Positions 16,221 to 25,442 are shown, counted from the first letter of the stretch. The stretch is 64,000 nucleotides of DNA from Nonomuraea cavernae (GCF_014646355.1 NZ_BMNH01000003.1:62001-126000), one strand, 5' to 3'. Numbers and translations are program-made. The notes: generated from the letters alone by a model not told the origin.

Positions 16221-17929
16221 AGGTTCGTTACCAGGCCACGGCGGGGCTCGCAGTCCTGGCCATGGCCGTCGCGGCCTGCGGTGGTGGCGGCGGCGACGCC
16301 AAGAAGCCCAGTGCCGAGCAGTCGCAGCAGGCCCAGCAGCAGATGGCCGAGACCCCGGCCATCAGCATCAACCCGGTCGCCTACGAGCAGGTCAAGGACG
16401 GGGGCACGCTGACCCTCGCGATCGGGCAGTGGCCGTCGCAGTGGAACCCCAACCACGTCGACGGCAACCAGTCCGACACCGCGGACATGCTCGACACGAT
16501 CATGCCGCAGCTGATGCTGTCGGACGATGGTGCCACCCACACCGCGAATCCCGACTTCGTGACCGACGTGAAGAACGAGATGACCTCCGGCAAGCAGGTC
16601 GTCACGTACACGCTCAACGACAAGGCCGTGTGGTCGGACGGCACGCCGATCACGTGGAAGGACCTCGAGGTCGCCTGGAAGATCAACAACGGCAAGGACA
16701 AGAAGTACAAGCCGGCCTCCACGGACGGCTGGGACCGGATCGAGTCGGTCACCAAGGGCGACTCGGACAAGGTCGCCATCGTGACCTTCTCCAAGCCGTA
16801 TCCGGAATGGCAGGGCCTGTTCAACCGCGGCACGGCGCACCTCCTCCCCGCCTCGCACATGGAGAAGCCGGAGGGGTACGAGAAGGACTACCTGCAGAAG
16901 ATCCCGGTCACCGCGGGGCCCTTCAAGGTGGAGAAGGTCGACGAGGGCACCAAGACGCTCACCGTCGTGCGCGACGACAAGTGGTGGGGCAAGAAGTCCA
17001 AGCTCGACAAGATCATCTTCCGGACGATCGAGACGCCCGCCGCGCAGGTGAACGCCTTCGCCAACGGCGAGCTCGACGCCGTCGAGATCCCGCCGGGCAG
17101 CCCGGCCGACCTCAAGCGGGCCAAGGAAGTCCCCGACGTGGACATCCGCAAGGCGTTCAGCCCCAACTGGCGGCACATCACCGTCAACAACCAGTCGGAG
17201 TTCCTGAAGGACAAGTCGGTCCGCCAGGCCATCGCGTACGGGATCGACCGTGACGTGATCACCGAGTCCGACCTGAAGGACATGGACTGGCCGCTGCAGA
17301 CGCTCGGCAACCACGTCTTCATGAACAACCACAAGGGCTACGTCGACAACTCCGGCGACCTCGGCAAGTACAACGTGGAGAAGGCCAAGCAGCTGCTCGA
17401 CGCGGCCGGCTGGAAGCAGGAGGGCGAGTACCGCAAGAAGGACGGCAAGGAGTTCGCGCTGAGCTTCGTCGTCCCCGCGGGCGTGCCGTACGCCAAGACG
17501 GAGGGTGAGCTGACCCAGGCCATGCTCAAGGAGGCCGGGATCAAGATCACGATCCGCCCGGTCCCCGATGACAAGTTCTTCACCGACTTCATCATCAAGG
17601 GCGACTTCGACCTGGTGCCGTTCTCCTGGATCGGCACGCCGCTGCCGATCGGCTCGCTGCCGCAGATCTACAAGACCGGCTCCGAGAGCAACTTCCCCAA
17701 GGGCAGCGACCCCGCTCTGGACGCCGCCATCGAGGAGGCGGTGAGCGAGCTTGACCCGGCCAAGGCCATCGAGAAGGCCAACGCCGCCGACAAGCTGATC
17801 TGGGACATGGTGCACACCATCCCGCTGTACCAGCGGCCCGAGATCATCGCGAGCAAGAAGACGCTCGCCAACTACGGCTCCAGGGGGTACAAGACCGTGG
17901 ACTGGGCGGCGGTCGGCTTCACCGGCTGA
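16217..17929 (+). CDS. ABC peptide-binding lipoprotein (SBP family 5)
   Basis: The 570-residue solute-binding protein has a signal peptide with lipobox VAAC (Cys21) and a Gly-rich linker. The family-5 domain shows 'DGGTLTLAIGQWPSQWNP', 'YTLNDKAVWSDGTPITWKDLEVAWK' and 'VRQAIAYGIDRDVI'. GTG is the start; AGGAGG sits 4 bases upstream. It delivers oligopeptides or similar ligands to the importer. It is the last gene of the operon, unlike many dpp operons where the binding protein is first, and is followed by a strong terminator. Confidence 0.9.
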   Translation: MKVRYQATAGLAVLAMAVAACGGGGGDAKKPSAEQSQQAQQQMAETPAISINPVAYEQVKDGGTLTLAIGQWPSQWNPNHVDGNQSDTADMLDTIMPQLMLSDDGATHTANPDFVTDVKNEMTSGKQVVTYTLNDKAVWSDGTPITWKDLEVAWKINNGKDKKYKPASTDGWDRIESVTKGDSDKVAIVTFSKPYPEWQGLFNRGTAHLLPASHMEKPEGYEKDYLQKIPVTAGPFKVEKVDEGTKTLTVVRDDKWWGKKSKLDKIIFRTIETPAAQVNAFANGELDAVEIPPGSPADLKRAKEVPDVDIRKAFSPNWRHITVNNQSEFLKDKSVRQAIAYGIDRDVITESDLKDMDWPLQTLGNHVFMNNHKGYVDNSGDLGKYNVEKAKQLLDAAGWKQEGEYRKKDGKEFALSFVVPAGVPYAKTEGELTQAMLKEAGIKITIRPVPDDKFFTDFIIKGDFDLVPFSWIGTPLPIGSLPQIYKTGSESNFPKGSDPALDAAIEEAVSELDPAKAIEKANAADKLIWDMVHTIPLYQRPEIIASKKTLANYGSRGYKTVDWAAVGFTG

Positions 17930-17945
17930 CGCTCCCCGCGACCCG

Positions 17946-17976
17946 AACCCCCGGCCGGCTCTCCGGCCGGGGGTTT
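17946..17976 (+). terminator. Strong rho-independent terminator of the peptide importer operon
   Basis: AACCCCCGGCCGG (17946-17958), loop CTCT, CCGGCCGGGGGTT (17963-17975): a 13-bp perfect stem running into a short T stretch. Confidence 0.85.
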
Positions 17977-18084
17977 CGTCGATATTCGCCGAGGTGACGG
18001 ATCACCGGTTGACCGGGCTCCCGGCTTGAGTGACAGCGAGGTGCCCAGGAGGTCTTCTTGGGCGTAACTGTGTGATGGTACGCG

Positions 18085-18495
18085 TCAGGGAAGCAGGGTG
18101 AAGTTGGCGACGTGCTTCGGCTTGACGGCGGAGAAGTGCCGGTGGTCGAGGGTGGCGACTTCGGCGGCGTTCAGGCGTTCGGCCACCGCGATTACAGAAG
18201 CGTCTGCAGCGCCCAGCGGGAAGTTGGAGTAAGTCCTGACAAGTTCGGCCATGCGCGCAACGTCGTCGATCACCAAGGGCTCGAAGGTTAGTTCACCATC
18301 GACGATGGAGCGCAGGAACCGAGCTTCGGCGTCTGGGCCGACGCGAGACTCGAGGAGCCAGCAGACCTCGGTGAGCACGGGGCCCGGAACGATGAGTGGA
18401 CCAGAATGCGATTGAAGCAGGGCGAGGCAGCGCTCGTGGTCTTGGTCTTTGCGGTTGAGGACCGCATACAGCGGCCCGGTGTCGCAGATCAGCAT
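18085..18495 (-). CDS. vapC: VapC-type PIN-domain toxin
   Basis: The 136-residue PIN ribonuclease starts 'MLICDTGPLYAVLN' with the first catalytic Asp at 5. It then has the glutamate in 'VLTEVCWLLE', the Asp in 'GAADASVIAVAERL' and the Asp in 'ATLDHRHF', so the four acidic metal ligands are present. The ATG overlaps the stop of the upstream antitoxin-like gene, the normal antitoxin-toxin order. VapC toxins cut tRNA or rRNA and are held inactive by VapB; the target here is unknown. Confidence 0.85.
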   Translation of the reverse strand: MLICDTGPLYAVLNRKDQDHERCLALLQSHSGPLIVPGPVLTEVCWLLESRVGPDAEARFLRSIVDGELTFEPLVIDDVARMAELVRTYSNFPLGAADASVIAVAERLNAAEVATLDHRHFSAVKPKHVANFTLLP

Positions 18496-18734
18496 CAGCG
18501 CTGCCGGAAGCGATCGCGAAGGATGTCCTCTGATCGCTGAGCGCTGTCTGCCTCGTCGGCGATGATGCCCGCGAAGGACAGCGTCCGTCGCCTTTCGCCG
18601 AGAACGGTGGCCTGCTCGTCCGGCTGATCGTGAACCAGCTCAAGTGCTACAGCACGCAAGGCTCTTGCCTGGGTCGGCGACAGGCGATCGACCAGGCGGT
18701 GAAGGTCGTCATACTCCTCGTGCAGCGCACTCAT
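18495..18734 (-). CDS. vapB: VapB-like antitoxin of the PIN toxin
   Basis: The 79-residue product starts at 'MSALHEEYDDLHRLVDRLSP', has a helical N-terminal part with 'LSPTQARALRAVALEL' (about 17-32) and an acidic C-terminal tail 'EADSAQRSEDILRDRFRQR' of the kind that wraps into a VapC groove. It lies directly upstream of and overlaps the toxin gene. I chose the ATG at 18734 over the in-frame codon at 18758. TACA/TGTA arms (18734-18747) at the start could be the autoregulation site. The VapB call rests mainly on gene order and size. Confidence 0.65.
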   Translation of the reverse strand: MSALHEEYDDLHRLVDRLSPTQARALRAVALELVHDQPDEQATVLGERRRTLSFAGIIADEADSAQRSEDILRDRFRQR

Positions 18735-18758
18735 ACATGGAAGTGTACGTGGTGACAC

Positions 18759-19240
18759 TGAAATGATCTTGCTAATGAGTATGGAGCAGCCGGTTCGATG
18801 CCGGGTGCGGTGACCTCCGGCATGGAGCGGAGTTCGCAGGGCGGTTCGTGAGCTGGTGGCCGTTATGTCGTATGGAGATGGAGCGCCTGCAGGACGCCAT
18901 CGAGATGGCCACTCCCGACGCGGGCTTCAGCGCTCAGCCGACCGTCATCTACGTGGACGACGAGGCGGATTTCCCTGGCGGCAAATCCTTCCTGTCTCAG
19001 CAGACCGTGCAGAATACGAAGACGAGCGCCGAAGCAGCCGCGACCGTGCTCACGGCGATGGTGCCGCCCCCGGCCACGCCCTTGGCTGCATCGACACAGA
19101 CCACTCCATCTGCGGCCGGCACGAGAGGAGAAATGGCCGCGCACGGCATGAACTCGGTCACAATAGTTCAAAACGGACCCGAAATCTGCGTGCCGCTAGT
19201 TAACAGCAGGGTCACCTGGTGCAGCAAACGCCCTCGAGTG
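18759..19240. other. Stretch of about 480 bp without a convincing gene
   Basis: Open frames exist on both strands (for example + strand 18848-19303), but none shows a recognisable domain, and the + strand frame runs into the 3' end of the ABC gene on the other strand. Likely a degraded gene or spacer at the edge of the lanthipeptide remnant. Confidence 0.4.
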
Positions 19241-20177
19241 TCAGGGAACGGCTGCCCACCTGTCGGCCTGGAGCTGGTACAGCTCGTAGAAGGCGCCCCG
19301 TAGGGACATTAGCTCGTCGTGGCCCCCGGATTCCGTTACCCTGCCGTGCACGAGGACGTATGCACGGTCGCAGTGACGGACGTTCTCCAGTCGGTGGGTG
19401 ATGAGCACCACCGCCTTCTCCCTGGCGTACTCCCGAAGCGCATGTAGGAACGCCTGCTCTCCACGGGCGTCCAGTGCTGCAGTCGGCTCATCACAGATGA
19501 GGAGGGCACAATCGCGATAGAAGGCGCGCGCTGCGGCCATGCGCTGCCACTGTCCCTTCGACAGTTCCAGACCACTCTTGAAGCGGCGGTCCAGGAGCGT
19601 ATCGTACCCCGCGTCTAGGCTTTCGATCACCACATCGGCTCCAGCCCGGGAGGATGCGAGGCGCAGCGAACCCAGATCGACCGGCTTACCCATGGTGATG
19701 TTGTCGCGGGCGGAGAAGGGCCAGCGGGTGAAGTCTTGAGCGATGAACCCGACCTGGTTCCACAGTTCCTCCCGGCGGGCTTCGGTCACCGGTTCGCCGT
19801 CCCAGCGAATCTGCCCCTGGTCCGGGTCGTAGAGTGCTGCCAGCAATTTGGCAACCGTGCTCTTGCCCGAGCCGTTCTCGCCCACCAGTGCGATCATCTC
19901 ACCTCGGCGCACATTAAGGGACACCCCGCGTACGGCGGCGGATGATCCCCCGGGGTAGGAGAAACTGATGTTGTCCACCTCGAAATGACTCACCTCGGGA
20001 GGCGCCGGGGCGAGTGCCGGTCTGCGCCGGGCCGACGTGGCGTTCAGGAACTCGACCAGGTCGAGGAAGTACAGCCCCGATTCGTAACACCCGTTCAGTG
20101 AGAGCACGAGTGACCCGAGGGAGCGGTTCGCCAACTGGACGCCGAAGACCGCGGCACCCACCGCAGACAGAGGCATT
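19241..20177 (-). pseudogene. 5'-truncated ABC exporter: ATPase plus end of the membrane domain
   Basis: About 312 residues remain of an exporter of the fused TMD-NBD type. The first 50 or so ('LSAVGAAVFGVQLANRSLGSLVLSLNGCYESGLYFLDLVEFLN') are the last transmembrane helix and linker. The NBD is complete, with Walker A GENGSGKST, 'LSKGQWQRMAAARAF' and 'LLICDEPTAALDARGE'. About 300 residues of membrane domain are missing upstream of 20177, where similarity stops sharply and a LanC-like fragment starts on the other strand. An orphan ATPase is possible, but a deletion product of a lanthipeptide exporter fits better. C-terminus intact. Confidence 0.75.
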
Positions 20178-21090
20178 CTCCCGGGTCGATACGGCACTGG
20201 ACGAGTTGCCTGCCGAGGGCGGTCTCGCTGAAGCAGACTATGATTTAATTAATGGACTTTGCGGCGTCGCCGCACACCTGACCATGGCAGCGCAGTACTC
20301 TGCCGGGGCCGCTACGCTTCTGGAACGCGTCATGCAGCGGCTCACCGACTGGACCTGCCAGCCTTCACCAGGAGGATTGTGGACACCGGCGCATCGGGTC
20401 CTCGGCAAAGACCATGGCCTGCACCCGGAGCTGCGCAGCGGTTACCTCAACCTGGGCGTCGCGCACGGCATTGCCGGCCCTCTCAGCCTCGCCTGCCTCG
20501 TCCAGCTAACGGGACGGGCCGACCTCGATCTGCGGCCGTTGATCACCTCGCTGGCCGAGTGTCTGTGCGCCAGCATCGTGCTCTCCAATGAAGGACTCGA
20601 CGTCCCTTATCACGTGCTGCCTTCCGGAGTGCATCGTCCGGAACGTCCGACGCGCACGGCTTGGTGCTACGGGAACCCGGGAGCGGCCCGTGCGCTCCAG
20701 CTTGCGGCACGCGCATGTGCCCGCCCGGACTGGGAGGAAACCGCCGTTGCCATCCTCCACGCTGCCCTCGGACGAGACACGGGGTCCCGAGGTATCCCAT
20801 CGCCTAACTTCTGCCATGGAAAGGCAGGGCTCATTCATCTTCTACACCGCTTTACCCGAGACGCGTCACGGTCGGATCCCGCTTTGATTGAGCACCTGAA
20901 CCGCGAGCTGGACGAACTGCTCGACATGCATGATCCGTCCGCTCCGTACGGCTTTCGAGAAGTCGATCTCCAAGGGCGTGCACAGGACAATCCAGGATTC
21001 CTGGAAGGCGCGGCAGGTGTGGCCGCCGTGCTGGCGGCATTCGGTAGTGACGAGCCCATGATGTGGGAGCGTGCTGTGGTCACCGCCTAA
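20178..21090 (+). pseudogene. lanC: 5'-truncated LanC-like lanthionine cyclase
   Basis: The roughly 300-residue C-terminal part of a LanC cyclase keeps all zinc-site motifs: 'WCYGNPG' near 20662, 'FCHGKAG' near 20810 and the end motif 'NPGFLEGAAGVAAVLAAF'. LanC proteins are usually about 400-440 residues, so about 100-130 N-terminal residues are absent. The open frame continues upstream only into antisense of the ABC gene, with no credible start codon or RBS at the junction. The 'DYDLINGLCGVAAHL' helix that opens the barrel is present. LanC adds Cys to dehydroamino acids to form lanthionine rings. No LanB or LanA gene remains nearby. Confidence 0.8.
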
Positions 21091-21198
21091 CATACTGCTT
21101 CGGCTTCTTCGCCATTTATTTTGCCTTCCGGGCTCGCAAGAATCCTACTCGGTCCATGTTCGGAGTTACGGAGCAGCCCAGAACGCCTTCGCGCAACT

Positions 21199-22182
21199 TC
21201 AGGAGATCAGCCCAAACCCTTTGATGGCGCACGCGTAGTGCCCCCTCAGTTCATCGTCGATGCGGGCCGATGCGTCCGAAGTGAGCAGGTTGGGAGTAGC
21301 GTTCCGATCATTCGTGCAGGAGGCAAGAGCCTCCGCACTGGCGAGCGCGGACTGCCGGATTTCCGAAACACTCGCCCCACGCAACGCAGCGGCCTGCACC
21401 GGAGCCAGAAACCGGTTATTGCGCACTAGTTCGGCCAACTCGGTCAACTCTGCGTCCGTGGCGATGCGGTGCGCCCGCGCAAGCTCTTGTCGGGCCGCAC
21501 TACTGCGACCTCCGCGTACCAGCCTGATCAACGTCCACTCCAGGAGTAGCACGGGTAGGCCAAGGACCTTGCCCAGAACCTGGCCTATTGCTCCCATGCC
21601 CTCGTAGGTGCCAGGTGGAGTGCCGTGCATGCCGAACGTGGCCCCGATTTGTGTGTGCGCCTCCGCGCGCCCGGGGGCACCACCACCCTTCAGCAGCGAC
21701 TCGCGCCACACGGCCAGAGTGGAAAGCGCCCCATCGATGATCAGCTTGTCATCGTGCGCCTCAGCATAGGTTGCGGCCAGCAACACCACACGCTGCTTTG
21801 CCGACAGTACAAGCCACAGAGGAAGGCCGATCACGAGCACCTGACTGCCTCGTCCCACGCGCAGGTACTCGCTGGCTATGGTGAGGTCCCTGAGCGCCAC
21901 AGTTGCCGGCGGCTCCACGCCCACGACTCGTGCTACCCGTTCCGCGACACGGTACAGCTCAGGTGCTGAGGAGCGAGCCACCGATTCGGCGTCGGCGGGC
22001 AGGCGACGTGGCCGCGGGCGCAGCAGCACGCCGATACCCACGAAAACCAGGCCCGCCATCCAGGCGAACAAAAAATCAGAGTTCACGTAGATGATCCAGC
22101 ACCCCATGACGATGAACGCGAGGGTGAACGCGTGTACTACGAGGGAGACGAGTAGGGCCGCGCTCCTTAATATCATTTCCAT
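21199..22182 (-). CDS. M48-like membrane protein with lost zinc-binding motif
   Basis: The 327-residue protein has two N-terminal membrane helices (about 6-30 and 36-54), then a domain organised like M48 peptidases ('VALRDLTIASEYLRVGRGSQVLVIGLPLWLVLSAKQRVVLLA'). Where HExxH is expected the sequence reads 'ATYAEAHDD' (about 137-145), so the zinc ligands and catalytic Glu are gone. An ATG at 22182 with GGGAG 7 bases upstream is preferred over the frame start at 22287, which lies inside the SARP gene. It lies between the LanC fragment and the SARP gene. It may be a pseudo-peptidase partner; the homology is moderately secure. Confidence 0.6.
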   Translation of the reverse strand: MEMILRSAALLVSLVVHAFTLAFIVMGCWIIYVNSDFLFAWMAGLVFVGIGVLLRPRPRRLPADAESVARSSAPELYRVAERVARVVGVEPPATVALRDLTIASEYLRVGRGSQVLVIGLPLWLVLSAKQRVVLLAATYAEAHDDKLIIDGALSTLAVWRESLLKGGGAPGRAEAHTQIGATFGMHGTPPGTYEGMGAIGQVLGKVLGLPVLLLEWTLIRLVRGGRSSAARQELARAHRIATDAELTELAELVRNNRFLAPVQAAALRGASVSEIRQSALASAEALASCTNDRNATPNLLTSDASARIDDELRGHYACAIKGFGLIS

Positions 22183-22225
22183 CAAAAAGCTCCCATAGCA
22201 TTTCGGGTCGATTTGGGTGGAGCAT

Positions 22226-23036
22226 TCATGTAGAGTGCCCAAGCGACCGACGAAGGTCTCCGGGGGTCCGTATCGTTCGGTCTTCATGTCTCAGGACGGT
22301 GAGGTAAAGGCGCTGCAGCGGCGAAGAGGGGTCGATGCCCAGTTCTTCTCGTAGCAGACAGCGGAGCCTCTCGTACTCGATCAACGCGCCATGGGGGTCA
22401 CCGCTCAGATAGAGCGCTCTGATGAGCTGCCCAGAAATGCCCTCCCGCGTCGGATATTCCGTGACCAAGCTGCGAATCTCACGGACCAGGGACCGTTCCA
22501 TGCCGAGGCGGAGTCCGACCTCGATGTAATCCTCCCAGGCGAGCAAACATTGTTCGTCGAGATGGGTGAGGCCCGCCCTCAGGATCGCGCTGCCGGACAC
22601 ATTGGAGCATGCAGGGCCCTCCCACATGCTTAGTGCCTGCCGGAACAGGTCCATTGCGGTGTCGAGCCGTCCGTGCGCGAGGACAGCCCGAGCGTGGGCC
22701 ACCCGGTCTTGGAACACCTGCACGTCACACTCTCCGGGCTGCACAATGAGCCGGTAGGTGGTGCTGGCCTCGCCCGCGCCGCGGGTGGTGAACAGCCGAT
22801 GAACGAGGTCGTGTTGCCGGAGACAAACGCGTGCCCGTCCAATATGGGTACGCAGGTTCGACATTGCCGACTGCGGTGGATCGTCCCAGGTTAGGCTACC
22901 CAGCCGGGCCGCTGACAACTCCCGCCCGGCGTTGAGCACCAGTGCCCGCGAGAATACCCAGCGCCATGGGGGAGATGGTAACCGGTCGGGATCCGTCCGG
23001 CCCCAAGCGCAAGGGGCCAAGCAGGCGGAAGATCAC
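22226..23036 (-). pseudogene. AfsR/SARP-family activator with a one-base frameshift
   Basis: The N-terminal part starts at GTG 23036 with GGAGG 5 bases upstream ('VIFRLLGPLRLGPDG', a normal SARP start). The remainder ('RALVLNAGRELSAARLGSLTWDD', then a complete BTAD domain with 'LGIDPSSPLQRLYLTVL') is in another frame from about 22950. The length, 811 bp, is 270 codons plus one base. Removing one base near 22945-22955 restores the exact spacing seen in SARPs. These proteins activate antibiotic clusters by binding direct repeats. The shift may be a real mutation or a sequencing error. Confidence 0.7.
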
Positions 23037-23188
23037 ATTTCCCTCCGATGCGGAGGGCTTGGCTCCGGGTTGCTGCCGCCGGATAAGGCCAACGGCGCCT
23101 TGGCGGTGAAGGCGACACCGCCACCAATCAGGGTGGCAACGACGATGCAATTTCTGTTGATCAGCTTGAACATGTCTACCTGCTTCAT
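23033..23188 (-). CDS. Small hydrophobic ORF coupled to the SARP gene
   Basis: A 51-residue ORF starts 'MKQVDMFKLINRNC', has one hydrophobic segment ('IVVATLIGGGVAFTA') and a polar, Pro/Ser-rich end. AAGGG lies 4 bases before the ATG; another ATG (MFKL) follows five codons later. Its TGA overlaps the SARP GTG (GTGA), so it could couple translation of the activator. A TATTAT -10 box is at 23214-23219 on this strand with no good -35. I recognise no family. Confidence 0.35.
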   Translation of the reverse strand: MKQVDMFKLINRNCIVVATLIGGGVAFTAKAPLALSGGSNPEPSPPHRREM

Positions 23189-23604
23189 TCTACCCTTACT
23201 ATTGACGTTTGGGATAATAGACGTCACCCGGCCCAATCTGGCGTCTAACACATTTTTTGATACAAAGTCTTAGAGTGGGTCAGGAAAGCATGCAAAGCGT
23301 AACTTCTATGGAGTAAGTCAGCAAGATCCACATTCGTGTACATATGGTGACGGACGGTGGCTTGCTGAACCGTTTCCATCGATTCTGAGCCTGAATCCGC
23401 TGTGTGATTCACGGTGATCGATTTTCGGTCCGGTTCCTCCGTGAGGATGGATTCCGCGGTTGAGGGGCTGGGTTTTCGGGCGTGGGAGGGCTGCCGCGCG
23501 CAGGTCGCGGCCTGTCCGGTGTCCTTCGGGTTTCGGGGGTGGGATGTGCGCGGTGGCGGTGACCGTCGTGGTCGTGTGAGGTGGCGGTGATCTGGAGGCG
23601 GCGC
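23189..23604. other. Gene-free region between the SARP leader and the IS fragment
   Basis: It holds the -10 box TATTAT (minus strand, 23214-23219) for the small ORF/SARP transcript and the motifs GACGT (23204, 23220) and GGCGTCT (23240). The right part probably belongs to the end of the IS1380-type element. No coding signal seen. Confidence 0.4.
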
Positions 23605-24129
23605 TCAGGCCGGGTGCGGTGGCGGGTCGTGGGTGGTGGTGAAGGTGTTCATCCAGGCCAGACCCCAGCGCCAATGCCGCGGCAGGTGCAAGGTGAGGTG
23701 GCCGCGGCCGTGCCGGGCCAGGCGGGCGGGCACGCTGATGAGGTGGCGGCGCAGGGTGGTCCCGCGGGCTCGGGCGTGGAAGGCCGAGGCCAGGCAGCCC
23801 AGGGCGCGCAGCAGGTTGTGGGTGATGGCCGCGCAGGTGAGCCAGGCGGCGTTGGCGGCGAAGTGGCCCGAGGGCAGGTGCGCGAGCGGCCCGTCGATCA
23901 GATCCGCGTTGACCTGCTCCTGTACCGCGTGATCACGATGGTGTTCCTCGGCCTGGAGCAGGGTGTAGGGGCTGTCGGTGAAGATCGGGTGGTAGCGGTA
24001 GGTGGTGAACAGTTCGTCCTGGCCGCGATCGGCTTGAGCGTTGAGCTTCTTGACCCGGCGCACGATCAGGCGGGCGGTGACGGCCTTGTTGTTCTTGCTG
24101 GTGAAGGCGGTGTATGGGGTTTCGGCAAC
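23605..24129 (-). pseudogene. IS1380-family transposase, C-terminal fragment
   Basis: About 175 residues match the end of IS1380-type transposases: 'VRRVKKLNAQADRGQDELFTTYRYHPIFTDSP', 'AEEHHRDHAVQEQVNADLIDGPLAHLPSG', 'AWLTCAAITHNLLRALG'. The family is usually about 450 residues, so the N-terminal part with the first catalytic residues is missing. The fragment ends exactly where the IS3-type element begins at 24130. The missing half is not found on the other side of that element. Confidence 0.8.
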
Positions 24130-24159
24130 TGTCAATCCCCTCAAAGCGTAGAGATGCTC

Positions 24160-25080
24160 CTATGCCACAGCGGCCCTCAGCAGGGCCGCTGACGCTTGCC
24201 TCTTCTTGATCTGCCGCTCGAATGTGACGGGTGGCAGCCCATCGTTGGCGCTGTGCCTCCGCTTGGCGTTGTAGAAGTCGGTGATCCAGGTCGCGATCTT
24301 CAGGCGAGCCTCGGCCCGTGTACGGAAGCGCTGCCGATGCACGTACTCGACCTTGAGCGTGCTGTTGAACGCCTCCGAAGCGGTACTGTCGAGCGCGCAC
24401 CCCACCCGGCCCATCGACTGCACCACCCCGTGCTTGTGGCATTCGGCCTGGTAGCGGGCAGCGGTGTACTCCGATCCACGGTCGGAAGGGAAGATCACCC
24501 CGTCCACGTCCCCGCCCCGGACGGCCACCGCCATCTGCAGCGATGCCACCGTCAACGCCGCGTCATGGTGCTCCGACATCGCATAGCCGAGCAGCCGGCG
24601 GGAGAACAGATCCTCGAAGGTGGCCAGGTACAACGGCCCCTCATCGGTGTCGATCATCGTGCCGTCGCCCACCCACAGCACGTCCGGGGCAACCGCGGTG
24701 AACTTCCGGCCCACCAGATCCGGCGCGGCCTTCCGCTTCCCCTGCCGGGTCAGCGACCGGCGCTTCTTCGGCGGTTGGCCGGCCAGCCCGAGTTCAGCCA
24801 TCCGCACCGCGACCGTGTTCTCCGACACCCTCCAGCCACCGGCGTGCAGGTCCCGCGTGATCCGGGGCGAGCCGTAGGTGCCGCCCGAGGCGTCGAACAG
24901 GCGCTTGATCTCCTCATCCAGCGCTGCCCGCCGCTGTTCACGCGCCGTCGGTGCCACCTGGCCGATGCGCTTCTTCCACTTGTAGAACCAGGCCTGCGAC
25001 ACCCCCAGCGCCCGGCCGGAGACGATGTGGTCGATGCCGTACTCGGTCTTCTGGGAGCAGATGAAAGCCGCCACGCTCAC
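24160..25080 (-). CDS. IS3-family transposase OrfB (DDE integrase core)
   Basis: The 306-residue integrase-core protein starts at a GTG overlapping the orfA stop (GTGA). It has an HTH_21-like N-terminal part ('GGTYGSPRITRDLH'), then the rve core with the first Asp in 'LWVGDGTMID', the second in 'PSDRGSEYTAARYQAEC' and the Glu in 'STASEAFNSTLKVEYVH'. All three acidic residues are present. Activity normally needs an OrfAB fusion made by frameshifting in the orfA/orfB overlap; here the stop/start overlap also permits coupled translation. Confidence 0.88.
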   Translation of the reverse strand: MSVAAFICSQKTEYGIDHIVSGRALGVSQAWFYKWKKRIGQVAPTAREQRRAALDEEIKRLFDASGGTYGSPRITRDLHAGGWRVSENTVAVRMAELGLAGQPPKKRRSLTRQGKRKAAPDLVGRKFTAVAPDVLWVGDGTMIDTDEGPLYLATFEDLFSRRLLGYAMSEHHDAALTVASLQMAVAVRGGDVDGVIFPSDRGSEYTAARYQAECHKHGVVQSMGRVGCALDSTASEAFNSTLKVEYVHRQRFRTRAEARLKIATWITDFYNAKRRHSANDGLPPVTFERQIKKRQASAALLRAAVA

Positions 25081-25442
25081 CGGCCCATCGCCTCTTCGAC
25101 CCACGAGACCACTGAACGCTTGAGGACATCACGCTCGTCTTCCAGCTGCTCGCGGTCCTTCTCCCACGTGGCCTTCTCCCGGGCGTGCTGCTTGACCAGC
25201 TCGGCCTTCTCCCGCCGCAGCCGGGCCAGCTCCTCTTCCGCCGATTCCTTCAGCGTCGTGCTCCTCGTGACACCGCCGCCGTCCTGTCCGGTGGCGAGCC
25301 GGTCCATCTGCACCCAGTTGTGCAGTGTGTATGCGTTGATACCAAGGTCTCGCGCGACATGCGAGGGCTTGCCGGTCTCCTTGACGATGCGCACCGCACC
25401 CGCCCGAAACTCCGGATCAAACCTCCGCCTGGTGCCTCCCAC
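25077..25442 (-). CDS. IS3-family transposase OrfA (HTH protein)
   Basis: The 121-residue protein has an N-terminal HTH_Tnp_1 domain ('RFDPEFRAGAVRIVKETGKPSHVARDLGINAYTLHNWV') followed by a leucine-zipper-like coiled coil ('EEELARLRREKAELVKQ') used for multimerisation. It reads first, with orfB overlapping its stop. It binds the inverted repeats of the element at 24130-25491. Confidence 0.88.
   Translation of the reverse strand: MGGTRRRFDPEFRAGAVRIVKETGKPSHVARDLGINAYTLHNWVQMDRLATGQDGGGVTRSTTLKESAEEELARLRREKAELVKQHAREKATWEKDREQLEDERDVLKRSVVSWVEEAMGR

Noticed and set aside
18793..18811. tRNA T-arm-like sequence (CCGG-TTCGATG-CCGG)
   Set aside because: Only four stem pairs, and no anticodon arm or acceptor stem around it; could be an attachment-site remnant but there is no integrase nearby.
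18848..19303. Possible 151-residue protein on the plus strand
   Set aside because: No family, no good start signal, and it overlaps the 3' end of the ABC transporter fragment.
23204..23246. SARP-type direct-repeat operator upstream of the SARP leader
   Set aside because: GACGT-like elements are spaced 16 and 20 bp, not the 11-bp period expected for SARP heptamers.
23318..23674. 118-residue open frame on the minus strand
   Set aside because: Overlaps the transposase fragment's 3' end; low-complexity composition and no motif.
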